In this document: positions 26,244 through 35,254 of the stretch, piece after piece
Numbering within the stretch: position 1 is the first letter of the stretch
How the letters are laid out: every line of letters starts with the position of its first letter
Origin: Borborobacter arsenicus
GTDB taxonomy: Bacteria; Pseudomonadota; Alphaproteobacteria; Rhizobiales; Rhizobiaceae
DNA: 64,000 nt
Direction of reading: 5' to 3'
NCBI RefSeq assembly: GCF_003934165.1
Contig: NZ_RKST01000006.1
Span: 186,001 to 250,000 of the forward strand
Made by a program: the position numbers and the translations under genes
Notes under the pieces: model-generated
Told to the model about the DNA's origin: nothing
Seen by the model: the letters and a program-made list of their open reading frames with translations, nothing else
The model's database searches: none

Positions 26244-26266
26244 AGCCGGCTACAGGCACACCATGA
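26192..26266 (+). pseudogene. VapC toxin remnant (C-terminal tail only)
   Basis: From 26192 an open frame reads LLFKGDGFTHTEVETALKPA, then TGTP and a TGA. This is the typical C-terminus of PIN-domain VapC toxins (LLFKG-DF--TD/E), about 24 of roughly 130 residues. It lacks any start and all upstream catalytic acids. Its stop overlaps the coaBC start codon (ATGA), the kind of junction seen between co-translated genes. It is the second half of the scar begun by the vapB fragment. Confidence 0.65.
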
Positions 26267-27480
26267 CCCTATCCGGAAAGCGTATTCTCCTGATCATCGG
26301 CGGCGGCATCGCGGCCTATAAGTCGCTCGACCTCATCCGCAGGCTGCGCGAGCGCGGCGCGGTGGTGCGCTGTGTGATGACGGACGCCGCGCAGCAATTC
26401 ATCACGCCGCTGTCGGTCGGCGCGCTCAGTGCCGACCAGGTCTTCACCGATCTGTTCGACCATCGCTCCGAACATGATATCGGCCATATCCGCCTGTCGC
26501 GCGAGGCGGATCTGGTGGTCGTCGCTCCGGCATCGGCTGACCTGATGGCAAAGCTCGCCGCCGGCCTTGCCAATGATCTCGCCTCCGCAACCTTGCTCGC
26601 AACCGACAAGAAAGTGCTGATGGCCCCGGCGATGAACCCGAAAATGTGGGCGCATCCGGCCACCAGGCGCAATCGTGCCACGCTGGAAAAGGACGGCATC
26701 CTTTTCGTCGGACCCAGCAAAGGGGAAATGGCCGAAAGCGGCGAAGCTGGCGAGGGCCGCATGGCTGAGCCGCTGGACATCGTGGCAGCGACCGAGGCGC
26801 ATTTCGACACACGCAAGGGACCGCTGGCAGGGCGGAAGATCATAGTCACCTCCGGCCCGACGCATGAGCCGATCGACCCGGTACGCTATATCGCCAACCG
26901 GTCTTCCGGAAAGCAGGGGCATGCCGTCGCGGCTGCGCTGGCAAAGCTGGGGGCGGATGTAAGGCTCGTCTCCGGCCCGGTGGCGATTGCCGATCCGGCC
27001 GGCGTCAGCGTCTCCCATGTCGAAAGCGCCCGAGAGATGCGGGATGCGGTCGAGAGCCTCCTTCCTGCGGATGCGGCAGTCTTCGTCGCCGCCGTCGCCG
27101 ATTGGCGGACAGAAAGATCTGCGGCCGAGAAGATCAAGAAGGCGCCAGGAAATGCGGCCCCTTCTTTGCAGATGGTGGAGAACCCCGACATCCTTGCCGG
27201 TATCGGCCACCATGCAAACCGTCCCTATCTGGTGGTCGGCTTCGCCGCCGAAACGCAGAATGTGGTCGCCAATGCGCAGGCCAAGCTGAAGAAGAAGGGC
27301 GCCGATTTCATCGTTGCCAATGACGTGTCGCATGAAGGCGGCGTCATGGGCGGGGACCGCAACCGCGTGCGAATCGTTTCGGCGGGCGGCGTAGAGGAGT
27401 GGCCCGAGATGAGCAAGGAGGATGTCGCCGAAAGATTGGCGGCGCTGATTGCCGAGCGGCTGAAGACGATCACGGTATAA
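26263..27480 (+). CDS. coaBC: Bifunctional CoaBC (phosphopantothenoylcysteine decarboxylase / phosphopantothenate-cysteine ligase)
   Basis: CoaBC carries out two consecutive steps of coenzyme A synthesis. The 405-residue protein has the flavin-dependent decarboxylase (CoaC) domain first: GGGIAAYKSLDLIRRL, PAMNPKMW near residue 125, and the SGEAGEGRM lid. The ligase (CoaB) follows from about residue 188: VTSGPTHEPIDPVRYIANRSSGKQG, AAVADWR and FAAETQN. The ATG overlaps the stop of the vapC remnant. Upstream sequence has only a weak ribosome binding site, so translation may originally have been coupled. Confidence 0.96.
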   Translation: MTLSGKRILLIIGGGIAAYKSLDLIRRLRERGAVVRCVMTDAAQQFITPLSVGALSADQVFTDLFDHRSEHDIGHIRLSREADLVVVAPASADLMAKLAAGLANDLASATLLATDKKVLMAPAMNPKMWAHPATRRNRATLEKDGILFVGPSKGEMAESGEAGEGRMAEPLDIVAATEAHFDTRKGPLAGRKIIVTSGPTHEPIDPVRYIANRSSGKQGHAVAAALAKLGADVRLVSGPVAIADPAGVSVSHVESAREMRDAVESLLPADAAVFVAAVADWRTERSAAEKIKKAPGNAAPSLQMVENPDILAGIGHHANRPYLVVGFAAETQNVVANAQAKLKKKGADFIVANDVSHEGGVMGGDRNRVRIVSAGGVEEWPEMSKEDVAERLAALIAERLKTITV

Positions 27481-27487
27481 GGATGCC

Positions 27488-27512
27488 GGCAAAACTGTGT
27501 AGCGGTTTTGCC
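27488..27512. repeat. Short inverted repeat after coaBC
   Basis: GGCAAAAC (27488-27495) and GTTTTGCC (27505-27512) form a perfect eight-pair stem with a nine-base loop, seven bases after the coaBC stop. No T tract follows, so it is more likely one arm of a dispersed rhizobial intergenic repeat than a classical terminator. Confidence 0.6.
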
Positions 27513-27529
27513 TGAAAAGAAGCCGGGCT

Positions 27530-27556
27530 GGAACCTAACCGCGACCTTTGCGTATT
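27530..27556 (+). promoter_or_regulatory. Candidate EcfG (general stress) promoter upstream of the GlsB/YeaQ gene
   Basis: GGAAC at 27530-27534 is followed 16 bases later by CGTATT (27551). The alphaproteobacterial EcfG/RpoE2 consensus is GGAAC-N16/17-CGTT, so the -35 is exact and the -10 has one mismatch. The downstream gene family (GlsB/YeaQ) is often stress-induced. The 5' leader would be about 140 bases. Confidence 0.4.
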
Positions 27557-27700
27557 ATCCGGAGCGCCGCACAACCCCTGTCTGCGTTCATGATGACGCG
27601 GCGGCGGCGCCGATATAGTCTTGCAAGGGTGATTTGCGTTCCTGTGCCGCGTTCGAGCGGGCGAGAGCCCAAGATGGATTTTTCAACCGAGGAGGCAAGA

Positions 27701-27952
27701 ATGGACGTCAATGGCGTAGGCTGGCTGGCGGCGATCATCATCGGCGGCATCGCCGGCTGGCTGGCGGAACAATTCATGAAGAGCAATATGGGTTTGCTCA
27801 TGAACATCGTATTAGGCATCGTCGGCGCCGTGGTCCTGAACGCCATTCTGGCGGCGTTGAACATGGGCTTCACCGGCTGGCTTGCCTATCTCATTATCGG
27901 TTTCGTCGGCGCCTGTATCCTGATTGCGCTCGGGCGGATGGTACGCCGCTAG
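27701..27952 (+). CDS. GlsB/YeaQ/YmgE family stress-response membrane protein
   Basis: An 83-residue, three-helix membrane protein with the glycine-rich family pattern: LAAIIIGGIAGWLAEQFMK, then LLMNIVLGIVGAVVLNAIL, then WLAYLIIGFVGACILIALGRMVRR. Members are induced in stationary phase or envelope stress, but their mechanism is unknown. The start at 27701 has GGAGG six bases upstream; an ATG at 27674 lacks a comparable site. A strong terminator follows 34 bases after the stop, so it is monocistronic. Confidence 0.9.
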   Translation: MDVNGVGWLAAIIIGGIAGWLAEQFMKSNMGLLMNIVLGIVGAVVLNAILAALNMGFTGWLAYLIIGFVGACILIALGRMVRR

Positions 27953-27985
27953 GCTCCGCAGGAGCTCACCCTTCAATCCGCAAGG

Positions 27986-28018
27986 AAAGCCGCCTTATGA
28001 AAGGCGGCTTTTTCTTTT
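27986..28018 (+). terminator. Rho-independent terminator of the GlsB/YeaQ gene
   Basis: AAAGCCGCCTT and AAGGCGGCTTT form an 11-pair stem with a four-base loop, followed by TTCTTTT. It precedes the pcaF gene and separates the transcripts. Confidence 0.88.
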
Positions 28019-28083
28019 GTAGCATGGTCAATTGACATCGCTAACCGCTGGAATAAACCGGGCCTACCATCCGGGAGAGAGCC

Positions 28084-29289
28084 ATGAGCGAAGCCTATAT
28101 CTGCGACTATATCCGCACACCTATCGGCCGCTTCGGCGGTGTGCTCGCTGGCGTGCGGGCGGACGACCTTGCTGCCATTCCCCTGAACGCGCTGACGAAG
28201 CGCAACGCCAAGGTCGATTGGGACGCTGTGGACGAGGTGATACTTGGTTGCGCGAACCAGGCTGGAGAGGACAATCGCAATGTCGCTCGCATGGCGCTGC
28301 TTCTGGCCGGCCTGCCACAAGGCGTGCCGGGTACCACCATCAACCGCCTGTGCGGCTCGGGTATGGACGCAATCATCGCAGCGGCCCGCGCCATCCGAGC
28401 CGGCGAGATCGAGCTTGCGATTGCAGGCGGCGTCGAATCAATGTCGCGCGCACCTTTCGTGCTGCCCAAGGCCGAAAGCGCTTTTTCGCGCCATGGCGAA
28501 ATCCATGACACAACCATCGGCTGGCGTTTCGTCAACCCGCTGATGAAAGCCCAATATGGTATCGATTCGATGCCCGAGACGGCCGAGAATGTCGCGGCCG
28601 AATTTGGTGTATCGCGGGCTGATCAGGACGCCTTCGCGCTGCGTTCGCAGAGCCGCGCAGGCGTCGCGATGGAGAACGGCCGGCTGGCGAAGGAGATCAC
28701 GCCGGTTACGATAAGGCAGCGCAAGGGCGATCCTATAGTCGTCGCGCAGGACGAGCATCCGCGGCCGCAAACCACGATACAGGCCCTTGCCAAACTGTCG
28801 GCGCCCTTCCGCGAAGGCGGCAGCGTCACGGCAGGCAATGCCTCTGGAGTCAATGACGGAGCGGCAGCCCTCATCATCGCATCCGCTGCTGCTGCCAAGC
28901 GCTTCGGCCTGACGCCGATCGCGCGCATACTTGGCGGCGCCACCGCCGGCGTAGCTCCGCGCATCATGGGCATGGGGCCGGTTCCCGCCACGCGCAAACT
29001 TTGCGCCAGGCTCGGGCTGACGCCGCAGGATTTCGACATTGTCGAGCTCAACGAGGCCTTCGCCGCCCAGGGCATCGCCGTGCTGCGCGAACTCGGCATC
29101 GACGAGGACGCGGCCCATATCAATCCCAATGGCGGGGCGATCGCGCTTGGTCATCCGCTTGGCATGTCGGGGGCCCGCATCACCGGAACGGCGGCACTGG
29201 AACTGCAATTGCGCCGGGTGAAGCGGTCGCTTTCGACCATGTGCATCGGGGTCGGCCAAGGCATTGCTATCGCTCTGGAGCGCGTGTAG
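28084..29289 (+). CDS. pcaF: 3-oxoadipyl-CoA thiolase
   Basis: PcaF thiolytically cleaves 3-oxoadipyl-CoA to succinyl-CoA and acetyl-CoA, the last step of the beta-ketoadipate pathway for aromatics. The 401-residue protein begins [18 protein letters not shown], the PcaF N-terminus. Thiolase catalytic residues are the Cys in [12 protein letters not shown] near residue 90, the His in [14 protein letters not shown] near residue 357, and the C-terminal Cys in MCIGVGQG. No other pca gene is nearby, so the remaining pathway genes must lie elsewhere. A biosynthetic-type acetyl-CoA acetyltransferase is the main alternative. Confidence 0.88.
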   Translation: MSEAYICDYIRTPIGRFGGVLAGVRADDLAAIPLNALTKRNAKVDWDAVDEVILGCANQAGEDNRNVARMALLLAGLPQGVPGTTINRLCGSGMDAIIAAARAIRAGEIELAIAGGVESMSRAPFVLPKAESAFSRHGEIHDTTIGWRFVNPLMKAQYGIDSMPETAENVAAEFGVSRADQDAFALRSQSRAGVAMENGRLAKEITPVTIRQRKGDPIVVAQDEHPRPQTTIQALAKLSAPFREGGSVTAGNASGVNDGAAALIIASAAAAKRFGLTPIARILGGATAGVAPRIMGMGPVPATRKLCARLGLTPQDFDIVELNEAFAAQGIAVLRELGIDEDAAHINPNGGAIALGHPLGMSGARITGTAALELQLRRVKRSLSTMCIGVGQGIAIALERV

Positions 29290-29295
29290 GCGGCA

Positions 29296-29415
29296 TCACA
29301 ACAGCCAGAGCCGCAGGCCATAGGCGACTGCGGCCGTGACCAGCACGCCGGCAAGCCAGAGCCCGACGAACCAGGCAAGCTGGCTAAAGAGCCGGCGGTC
29401 GCCGCGCTCCGGCAT
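29296..29415 (-). CDS. DUF2474 small membrane protein of the bd oxidase operon (CydX-like)
   Basis: A 39-residue single-helix protein (MPERGDRRLFSQLAWFVG, then LWLAGVLVTAAVAYGLRLWLL). It directly follows cydB with a one-base overlap (TGATG). DUF2474 proteins occur as third genes of CIO-type bd oxidases and are probably small subunits analogous to CydX, which stabilises the heme site. The position and W/L-rich helix support this. Its stop is six bases from the convergent pcaF stop. Confidence 0.8.
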   Translation of the reverse strand: MPERGDRRLFSQLAWFVGLWLAGVLVTAAVAYGLRLWLL

Positions 29416-30425
29416 CAGTGATGGCCCGTTTCCGGGTCGACCTTGCCGCGGAACACCCAATAGGCATAGGCCGTATAGGCAAGGATGATCGGGACAAGGA
29501 TCGCCACGCCAACGAGCATGAAAATCTGGCTGGAGCGCGGTGCCGCCGCCTGCCAGATCGTGACCTGCCCTGGCACGACATAAGGAAAGATGCTGACGCC
29601 GAGCCCGACGAAGCAGAGGAAGAACAGCGCCAGCGTCAAGATGAAGGGCAGATAGTCGTGGCGGGCTGCCAGGCTCTTGAAAAAGAAGAAGGTGATCGCA
29701 ACAACGGCGAGCGGCACGGGTGCGGTCAGCACGATGCCTGGCCAGGCGAACCAGCGTTCGAAATAGGAAGCCTCCAGAAACGGCGTGGCAAGGCTGACCG
29801 CGACGATGAAGCCTAGCGTGGCGAGGCCGAAAAGCCGCGTCATGGCGAAGGCCTTCTCCCGTAGCGCGCCCGTCGTCTTCATCACCGTCCAGGCCGCACC
29901 AAGCAGCGTGTAGCCGGTGGCAACGGCAAGCCCGGTAAGCAGCGTGAAGGGCGTCAGCCAATCCCACCAGCCGCCGCCATAGGCGCGGCCCGACACGGCA
30001 ATGCCCTGCAAGATGGCGCCGAGGATGATGCCCTGGCACAGCGCCGCCGCCAGCGAGCCGGTAAAGAAGGCGATATCCCAGATGAAGCGCGCTCGCTGCG
30101 TACGCCAGCGGAATTCAAAGGCGACACCGCGGAACACCAGACCGAGCAGCATGATGATGGCGGGCATGTAGATCGCCGGCATGATGATCGCATAGGCGAG
30201 CGGGAAGGCCGCAAACAGCGCGCCACCGCCAAGCACCAGCCAGGTCTCGTTACCATCCCAGACGGGCGCCACGGAGTTCATCATCACGTCGCGGTCATGG
30301 TGCTGCGGAAACAGCGGGAACAGGATGCCGACACCGAGATCGAAACCATCCATAACCACATAGGCAAAGACGGCAAAGGCGATGATGAAGGCCCAGATGG
30401 TTGCAAGGTCGAATTCGACGCCCAT
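29415..30425 (-). CDS. cydB: Cytochrome bd ubiquinol oxidase subunit II
   Basis: The 336-residue second subunit of the quinol:oxygen oxidoreductase has about eight to nine membrane helices. It begins with the family pattern FDLATIWAFIIAFAVFAYVVMDGFDLGVGIL; NSVAPVWDGNETWLVLGGGALFAAFP is the CydB signature. The start at 30425 follows the cydA stop by four bases; the longer frame to 30455 lies within cydA. It functions with CydA in the inner membrane and adapts respiration to low oxygen or inhibitors. Confidence 0.95.
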   Translation of the reverse strand: MGVEFDLATIWAFIIAFAVFAYVVMDGFDLGVGILFPLFPQHHDRDVMMNSVAPVWDGNETWLVLGGGALFAAFPLAYAIIMPAIYMPAIIMLLGLVFRGVAFEFRWRTQRARFIWDIAFFTGSLAAALCQGIILGAILQGIAVSGRAYGGGWWDWLTPFTLLTGLAVATGYTLLGAAWTVMKTTGALREKAFAMTRLFGLATLGFIVAVSLATPFLEASYFERWFAWPGIVLTAPVPLAVVAITFFFFKSLAARHDYLPFILTLALFFLCFVGLGVSIFPYVVPGQVTIWQAAAPRSSQIFMLVGVAILVPIILAYTAYAYWVFRGKVDPETGHH

Positions 30426-30429
30426 CACA

Positions 30430-31842
30430 TCAGCCCTCCTTGCCGTGGCCGGCATGCAGGGCCTGCGCGGGCGTCAGCCCGGCGGCGCGCACCGGCTCGT
30501 CTTCGGTCAGGCCTTCCTCGCCGGGATGCGGGGCGGCCGCCATCAGCCGCAAAATGTAGAACATGCCGGCGGCAAAGACCGCGAAATAGACGATGACAAA
30601 GGCAATCAGCGATGTCGCCACCGCAGGCGCAGCCAGCGGCGAAACGGAATCGGCCGTGCGTAACAGACCATAGACCGTATAGGGCTGGCGCCCGACTTCC
30701 GTGGTGATCCAGCCGGCCAGTACCGCCACGAAACCTGCCGGCCCCATGGCGAGCGCAAACCCATGAAACCAGACGGTATCATGGAGCGCGCCGCGCCAGC
30801 GCAGCACCAGACTTGCGGCGCCGAGTAGGATCATCAGCGTGCCGAGCCCAACCATGATGCGGAACGACCAGAATATGACAGGCACATAGGGCCAGTCTGC
30901 CCGCTCGATCGTATCGAGGCCGGCGAGCGGTGCGTCGAGCGCGTGCTTCAGGATCAGCGAGGACGCCTTCGGGATTTCGATGGAATAGCGCACCGTGGCC
31001 GCTTCCTGATCCGGCAGGCCGAACAGAATCAATGGGGCACCGTCGGGATGGCTCTGATAATGGCCTTCCATGGCCATCACCTTGGCCGGCTGATGCTCCA
31101 GCGTGTTGAGTCCGTGTAGATCGCCGACGACAAGCTGGATCGGCGCGACGATTGCCGCCATCCACATCGCCATGGAAAACATGACACGGCTTTCCTCTTT
31201 CGCCTTGCCGCGCAGGAAGTGGAATGCGGCGACCGCGCCCACCACCAGGGCCGTGGTGAGATAGGCGGCAATGACCATATGAACCAGGCGATAGGGGAAG
31301 GAGGGGTTGAAGATGATCGCCCACCAATCCACCGGCACGAATTGCCCGACCTCGTTGATGGCGTGGCCGGTCGGGGTCTGCATCCAGGAATTGGTGCTCA
31401 ATATCCAGAAGGCCGAGAAGAAGGTGCCCAGTGCAACCAGCAAAGTGGCGGTGAAATGCAGGCCCTTGCCGACACGGCCCATGCCGAACAGCATTACCCC
31501 AAGGAAGCCGGCTTCGAGGAAGAAGGCGGTCAGTACCTCATAGGCCATGAGCGGCCCGACGACCGCACCGGCCTTGTCGGAAAACGCCGACCAGTTGGTG
31601 CCGAACTGGTAGGACATCACCACGCCCGACACGACGCCCATGCCGAAGGCGACGGCGAAGATCTTCAGCCAGTATTTGAAGAGATTGAGATAGGCGGCCT
31701 TTCCGGTCCACAGCCACAGTCCCTCAAGCACGGCAAGATAGCTCGCCAGCCCGATGGAAAAGGCCGGGAAAATGATGTGGAAGGACATTGTGAAGGCAAA
31801 CTGCAGCCGGGCAAGCATTACCGGATCGAAGGCGTCGAGCAT
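30430..31842 (-). CDS. cydA: Cytochrome bd ubiquinol oxidase subunit I, CIO type
   Basis: The 470-residue heme-bearing subunit oxidises ubiquinol and reduces oxygen. Recognisable parts are LARLQFAFTMSFHIIFPAFSIGLA with the heme b595 His near residue 22, the NSWMQTPTG motif, and GRQPYTVYGLLRTADSVS, the variant of the GRQPW quinol-oxidase motif. The Q loop after ALDAPLAGLDTIERADWPYVPVIFWSFRIMVG is short. That marks the cyanide-insensitive (CioA) subfamily instead of the long-loop E. coli type. First gene of a cydA-cydB-DUF2474 operon. Confidence 0.94.
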   Translation of the reverse strand: MLDAFDPVMLARLQFAFTMSFHIIFPAFSIGLASYLAVLEGLWLWTGKAAYLNLFKYWLKIFAVAFGMGVVSGVVMSYQFGTNWSAFSDKAGAVVGPLMAYEVLTAFFLEAGFLGVMLFGMGRVGKGLHFTATLLVALGTFFSAFWILSTNSWMQTPTGHAINEVGQFVPVDWWAIIFNPSFPYRLVHMVIAAYLTTALVVGAVAAFHFLRGKAKEESRVMFSMAMWMAAIVAPIQLVVGDLHGLNTLEHQPAKVMAMEGHYQSHPDGAPLILFGLPDQEAATVRYSIEIPKASSLILKHALDAPLAGLDTIERADWPYVPVIFWSFRIMVGLGTLMILLGAASLVLRWRGALHDTVWFHGFALAMGPAGFVAVLAGWITTEVGRQPYTVYGLLRTADSVSPLAAPAVATSLIAFVIVYFAVFAAGMFYILRLMAAAPHPGEEGLTEDEPVRAAGLTPAQALHAGHGKEG

Positions 31843-32014
31843 CGGCAGTCATCCTCTGCATCAATCCCACGCCTTCGCACGGCAAGTGCTCCGCAGGCGC
31901 GTCGCTCCTTCCATATAAGGCAGATCGCCGCCGTGGCGATGACAGGAAATGGAGAAGGCCGGATAGATTGGTCGCACGCGCGATTTTGTCGCGACGAAAT
32001 GGGCGCCGGAATCG

Positions 32015-32599
32015 CTATTCGGAAATGTGCTTGAGACCGATCAGGAACACGGTGGCGGCAGTGCCTGCTTCAATATGCAGCTTTGCCGGCGCGTTTTCGA
32101 GATGAAGCGTATCGCTAGCGGAAAGTATCGCGACCTCGCCATCGATATCGATTCGAACCGTTCCGGCAGGACAGAAGATCAACAGTTCGCCGGCTTCGGC
32201 GACAAGCTCAGTGTTGCCGCTGACTGCCAGCCGCCGCATGCGATGGGAAACCCGCGCTCGCCGCGTCATGATGTTGAGATCAGTGACTTCACCGCCGACG
32301 AGCGCGGCGCTGGTGGGCGCATCGCCCGGAAAAGCAAGCGGTTGCGACGCTGTGGTCAAAGTCACCGGCGCCATGCCCTCGATCGTCAATTCAAGGCCAT
32401 CGCCGTCCAGCACCGCAAGCGTGCGGTCGACGCCCGCAAAGGTCGAGAATGGGCCGCCGGCAGCCACAAGCGCCATGGAAAGCCGCCAGTCGAAATCCTC
32501 GATGCCGGCGGCGGTAGGCGAGACGGCGATCTCCGTCGTCTCGCCGCCGCCATTCTTCCACGGCATTTTGCGGCAGTCGGCAGCACGGATGATGAGCAT
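32015..32599 (-). CDS. hutD: HutD family protein of histidine utilisation
   Basis: A 194-residue cupin-like protein beginning [26 protein letters not shown], the HutD signature (PWKNGGG). It also has DFDWRLSMALVAAGGPFSTFAGVDRTLAVLDG. In Pseudomonas, HutD is reported to restrain hut activity, perhaps by limiting urocanate or formylglutamate level; no catalytic role is established. Its start overlaps the hutU stop by one base, so it is the last gene of the minus-strand hut operon. Confidence 0.92.
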   Translation of the reverse strand: MLIIRAADCRKMPWKNGGGETTEIAVSPTAAGIEDFDWRLSMALVAAGGPFSTFAGVDRTLAVLDGDGLELTIEGMAPVTLTTASQPLAFPGDAPTSAALVGGEVTDLNIMTRRARVSHRMRRLAVSGNTELVAEAGELLIFCPAGTVRIDIDGEVAILSASDTLHLENAPAKLHIEAGTAATVFLIGLKHISE

Positions 32600-34275
32600 C
32601 AGCCAAGGATGCCGGGCAGGTTGAGGCCATGCTCCTTGGCGCAGTCGATGGCGATGTCGTAGCCGGCATCGGCATGGCGCATGACGCCGGTGGCCGGATC
32701 GTTCCACAGCACCCGCTCGATGCGCCGCGCGGCATCTTCGGTGCCGTCGCAGACGATGACCATGCCCGAATGCTGCGAGAAGCCCATACCGACGCCGCCG
32801 CCATGATGCAGCGACACCCAGGTTGCGCCCGATGCGGTGTTGAGCAGCGCGTTGAGCAGCGGCCAGTCGGACACGGCGTCCGAGCCATCCTGCATGGCTT
32901 CGGTCTCGCGGTTGGGCGAGGCGACCGAGCCGGAATCGAGGTGGTCGCGGCCGATCACCACCGGCGCCTTCAACTCGCCCTTGGCGACCATCTCGTTGAA
33001 GGCAAGGCCGAGGCGATGGCGGTCGCCGAGACCAACCCAGCAGATGCGCGCCGGCAGGCCCTGGAAATGGATGCGCTCCTTGGCCATGTCGAGCCAGTTA
33101 TGCAGATGCTTGTTGCCGGGCGTCAGTTCCTTGACCTTGGCGTCGGTCTTGTAGATGTCCTCCGGATCGCCCGACAGTGCCGCCCAGCGGAACGGGCCGA
33201 TGCCGCGGCAGAACAGCGGGCGGATATAGGCCGGCACGAAGCCCGGAAAATCGAAAGCGTTGTCGACACCTTCCTCCTTGGCCATCTGGCGGATATTGTT
33301 GCCGTAATCGACGGTGGGAATCCCCATCTTATGAAAGTCGAGCATGGCCCTCACATGGGTCGCCATGGACGCCCGGGCAGCCTTGTCGACAGCCTTCGGA
33401 TCGCGCTCGCGCTTTTCCTCCCATTCGGCGACCGTCCAGCCCTTGGGCAGATAGCCGTTGACGGGGTCGTGCGCGGAGGTCTGGTCGGTCACGGCATCGG
33501 GCTTGACCCCACGACGCACCAGTTCGGGGAAGATATCGGCAGCATTGCCGAGCAGCGCGACCGAGATCGCCTTCTTCTCCTTGCAGGCCTTGTCGATGAT
33601 GGCGAGCGCATCGTCGAGGTCCTTGGCCTGGACATCGACATAGCCGGTCTTCAGCCGCATCTCGATACGGCTTGCCTGGCATTCGACGGCAAGGCAGGAG
33701 GCACCTGCCATGGTGGCGGCCAGCGGCTGCGCACCGCCCATGCCGCCAAGGCCGGCAGTCAGGATCCACCGACCCGACAGATCGCCATTGTAGTGCTGCC
33801 GGCCAAGCTCGACGAAGGTCTCGTAAGTGCCCTGCACGATGCCCTGCGAGCCGATATAGATCCAGGAGCCGGCCGTCATCTGGCCGTACATCATCAGGCC
33901 CTTTCTATCGAGCTCGTTGAAATGGTCCCAATTGGCCCAATGCGGCACCAGGTTGGAATTGGCGATCAGCACGCGCGGGGCATTCGCATGCGTCCGGAAC
34001 ACGCCGACCGGCTTGCCTGACTGGACGAGCAGGGTCTGATCGGCCTCCAGCTGCTGCAGCGCGCCAACGATGCGATCGAAGCTTTCCCAGTTGCGGGCCG
34101 CGCGGCCGATGCCGCCATAGACCACCAACTCGCCCGGCTTTTCGGCAACCATCGGGTCGAGATTGTTCATCAGCATCCTGAGCGGCGCTTCGGTCAGCCA
34201 GTTCTTGGCAGTGAGTTCGGTACCGGTGGCGGCGCGGATGGTGCGCGAATTGTCGATGCGAGTGTACTGGGTCAT
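32599..34275 (-). CDS. hutU: Urocanate hydratase
   Basis: HutU uses tightly bound NAD+ to hydrate urocanate to 4-imidazolone-5-propionate. The 558-residue length matches the family. Diagnostic segments are [72 protein letters not shown] (the NAD-binding region) and [19 protein letters not shown] with the catalytic Cys. It is second last in the operon and separated from hutG by a 160-base gap with a repeat. Confidence 0.97.
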   Translation of the reverse strand: MTQYTRIDNSRTIRAATGTELTAKNWLTEAPLRMLMNNLDPMVAEKPGELVVYGGIGRAARNWESFDRIVGALQQLEADQTLLVQSGKPVGVFRTHANAPRVLIANSNLVPHWANWDHFNELDRKGLMMYGQMTAGSWIYIGSQGIVQGTYETFVELGRQHYNGDLSGRWILTAGLGGMGGAQPLAATMAGASCLAVECQASRIEMRLKTGYVDVQAKDLDDALAIIDKACKEKKAISVALLGNAADIFPELVRRGVKPDAVTDQTSAHDPVNGYLPKGWTVAEWEEKRERDPKAVDKAARASMATHVRAMLDFHKMGIPTVDYGNNIRQMAKEEGVDNAFDFPGFVPAYIRPLFCRGIGPFRWAALSGDPEDIYKTDAKVKELTPGNKHLHNWLDMAKERIHFQGLPARICWVGLGDRHRLGLAFNEMVAKGELKAPVVIGRDHLDSGSVASPNRETEAMQDGSDAVSDWPLLNALLNTASGATWVSLHHGGGVGMGFSQHSGMVIVCDGTEDAARRIERVLWNDPATGVMRHADAGYDIAIDCAKEHGLNLPGILG

Positions 34276-34345
34276 GTGAGAGCTCCGACGACTATGTTCT
34301 TTGCTGGGCGAAAACTTTCCCTATTGGGATTGTTACGCCGTTCCT

Positions 34346-34424
34346 GCTCCCTCACCCGACTCGCTGCGTGAGCCGCGCTCTTCCCCATCGGGGAGAAGGC
34401 AGCCCGAAGAGCCGGATAAGGGGA
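34346..34424. repeat. Rhizobial-type intergenic repeat between hutG and hutU
   Basis: The element contains a CTCAC/GTGAG pair (34351-34355 and 34368-34372), a CCCC-ATC-GGGG hairpin (34383-34393) and a GGC/GCC pair near 34400-34413. I recognise the CTCACCCGACTCGCTGCG and CATCGGGGAGAAGG wording from dispersed repeats of Mesorhizobium and Rhizobium intergenic regions. It sits within an otherwise tightly packed operon and may modulate mRNA stability or distal expression. Confidence 0.7.
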
Positions 34425-34435
34425 AAATTCATGGG

Positions 34436-35254
34436 TCATCCGTTGCGCGCCCAATCGAGTGCGGCCTGGAGGATATCCGTGAGCGTCTTGCGCATGGGCG
34501 CGGCGAATTCCGGATCGTAAGGCACCGGCCAGTTGTCGGCGTTCACCGGTCCGGGTCGCTCGCGCATATAGCCACGGCAGGACAGTTCCATCTGCAGTGC
34601 ATGCACGCCCGTTTCCGGCTTGCCGAAATTGCGGGTGATGAAGCCACCCTTGAAGCGACCGTTGACGACATGGCTGTGGCCGGTGCCGGCGATGATGTCG
34701 GTTACCAGCTTCTGCAGCACCGGTTCGGCGCTGGCGCCGCTGTTGGTGCCGAGGTTGAAGATCGGCAGTTCGCCATCGAACAGTCTCGGGATCGCCGAGC
34801 GGATCGAGTGGCAGTCATAGAGCACGACCTTTTCATGTGCCCTGCGCAACAGCGCCAGCTCCTCGGCCAGTGCCGCATGGTAGGGCTCGAAATAGGTTTT
34901 TCGCCGCTCGGCAATTTCTTCTGCGCCCGGCGCCTGCCCGTCGCGGTAAAGCGGATCGCCGTCGAAGGTGGTGGTCGGGCAAAGCTCCGTCGTCGCTTGC
35001 CCCGGATAGAGCGAGACGCCCGACGGGTCGCGGTTGACGTCGATCACCGTGCGCGAAATAGCCGTATGCACCACCGTCGCGCCAAGGCCGGCTGCGAAGT
35101 CGTAGAGCTTGTCTACCCACCAGTCGCAATCGCGCTGCCCGAGCCAGCGCGAGACGAGGCGACCTTCCAGACCGGCAAGATCGGTTCCGGTATGCGGCAG
35201 GCTGACCACGAGGGGTGCATCACCGCGCGCGACGGTGAGCCAGGGCGTGCTCAT
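34436..35254 (-). CDS. hutG: N-formylglutamate deformylase HutG
   Basis: HutG hydrolyses N-formyl-L-glutamate to glutamate and formate, the final step when HutF is present. The 272-residue metalloenzyme of the FGase family shows [11 protein letters not shown] near residue 17, [24 protein letters not shown] and [14 protein letters not shown]. The metal ligands are expected in the His/Glu/Asp of the SLPHTGTD and DCHS motifs. It overlaps hutH by four bases. The presence of hutF nearby supports deformylase over the formiminoglutamase meaning of HutG. Confidence 0.94.
   Translation of the reverse strand: MSTPWLTVARGDAPLVVSLPHTGTDLAGLEGRLVSRWLGQRDCDWWVDKLYDFAAGLGATVVHTAISRTVIDVNRDPSGVSLYPGQATTELCPTTTFDGDPLYRDGQAPGAEEIAERRKTYFEPYHAALAEELALLRRAHEKVVLYDCHSIRSAIPRLFDGELPIFNLGTNSGASAEPVLQKLVTDIIAGTGHSHVVNGRFKGGFITRNFGKPETGVHALQMELSCRGYMRERPGPVNADNWPVPYDPEFAAPMRKTLTDILQAALDWARNG

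Noticed and set aside
31979-31993. CGCGA-TTTTG-TCGCG inverted repeat between hutD and cydA as an oxygen-regulator site
   Set aside because: It does not match FNR/FixK (TTGAT-N4-ATCAA) or another operator known to me, and short GC palindromes are common in this DNA.
32629-34020. 463-codon plus-strand open frame
   Set aside because: It is antisense to hutU, His/Arg-rich with no recognisable family, an artefact of high GC and third-position bias.
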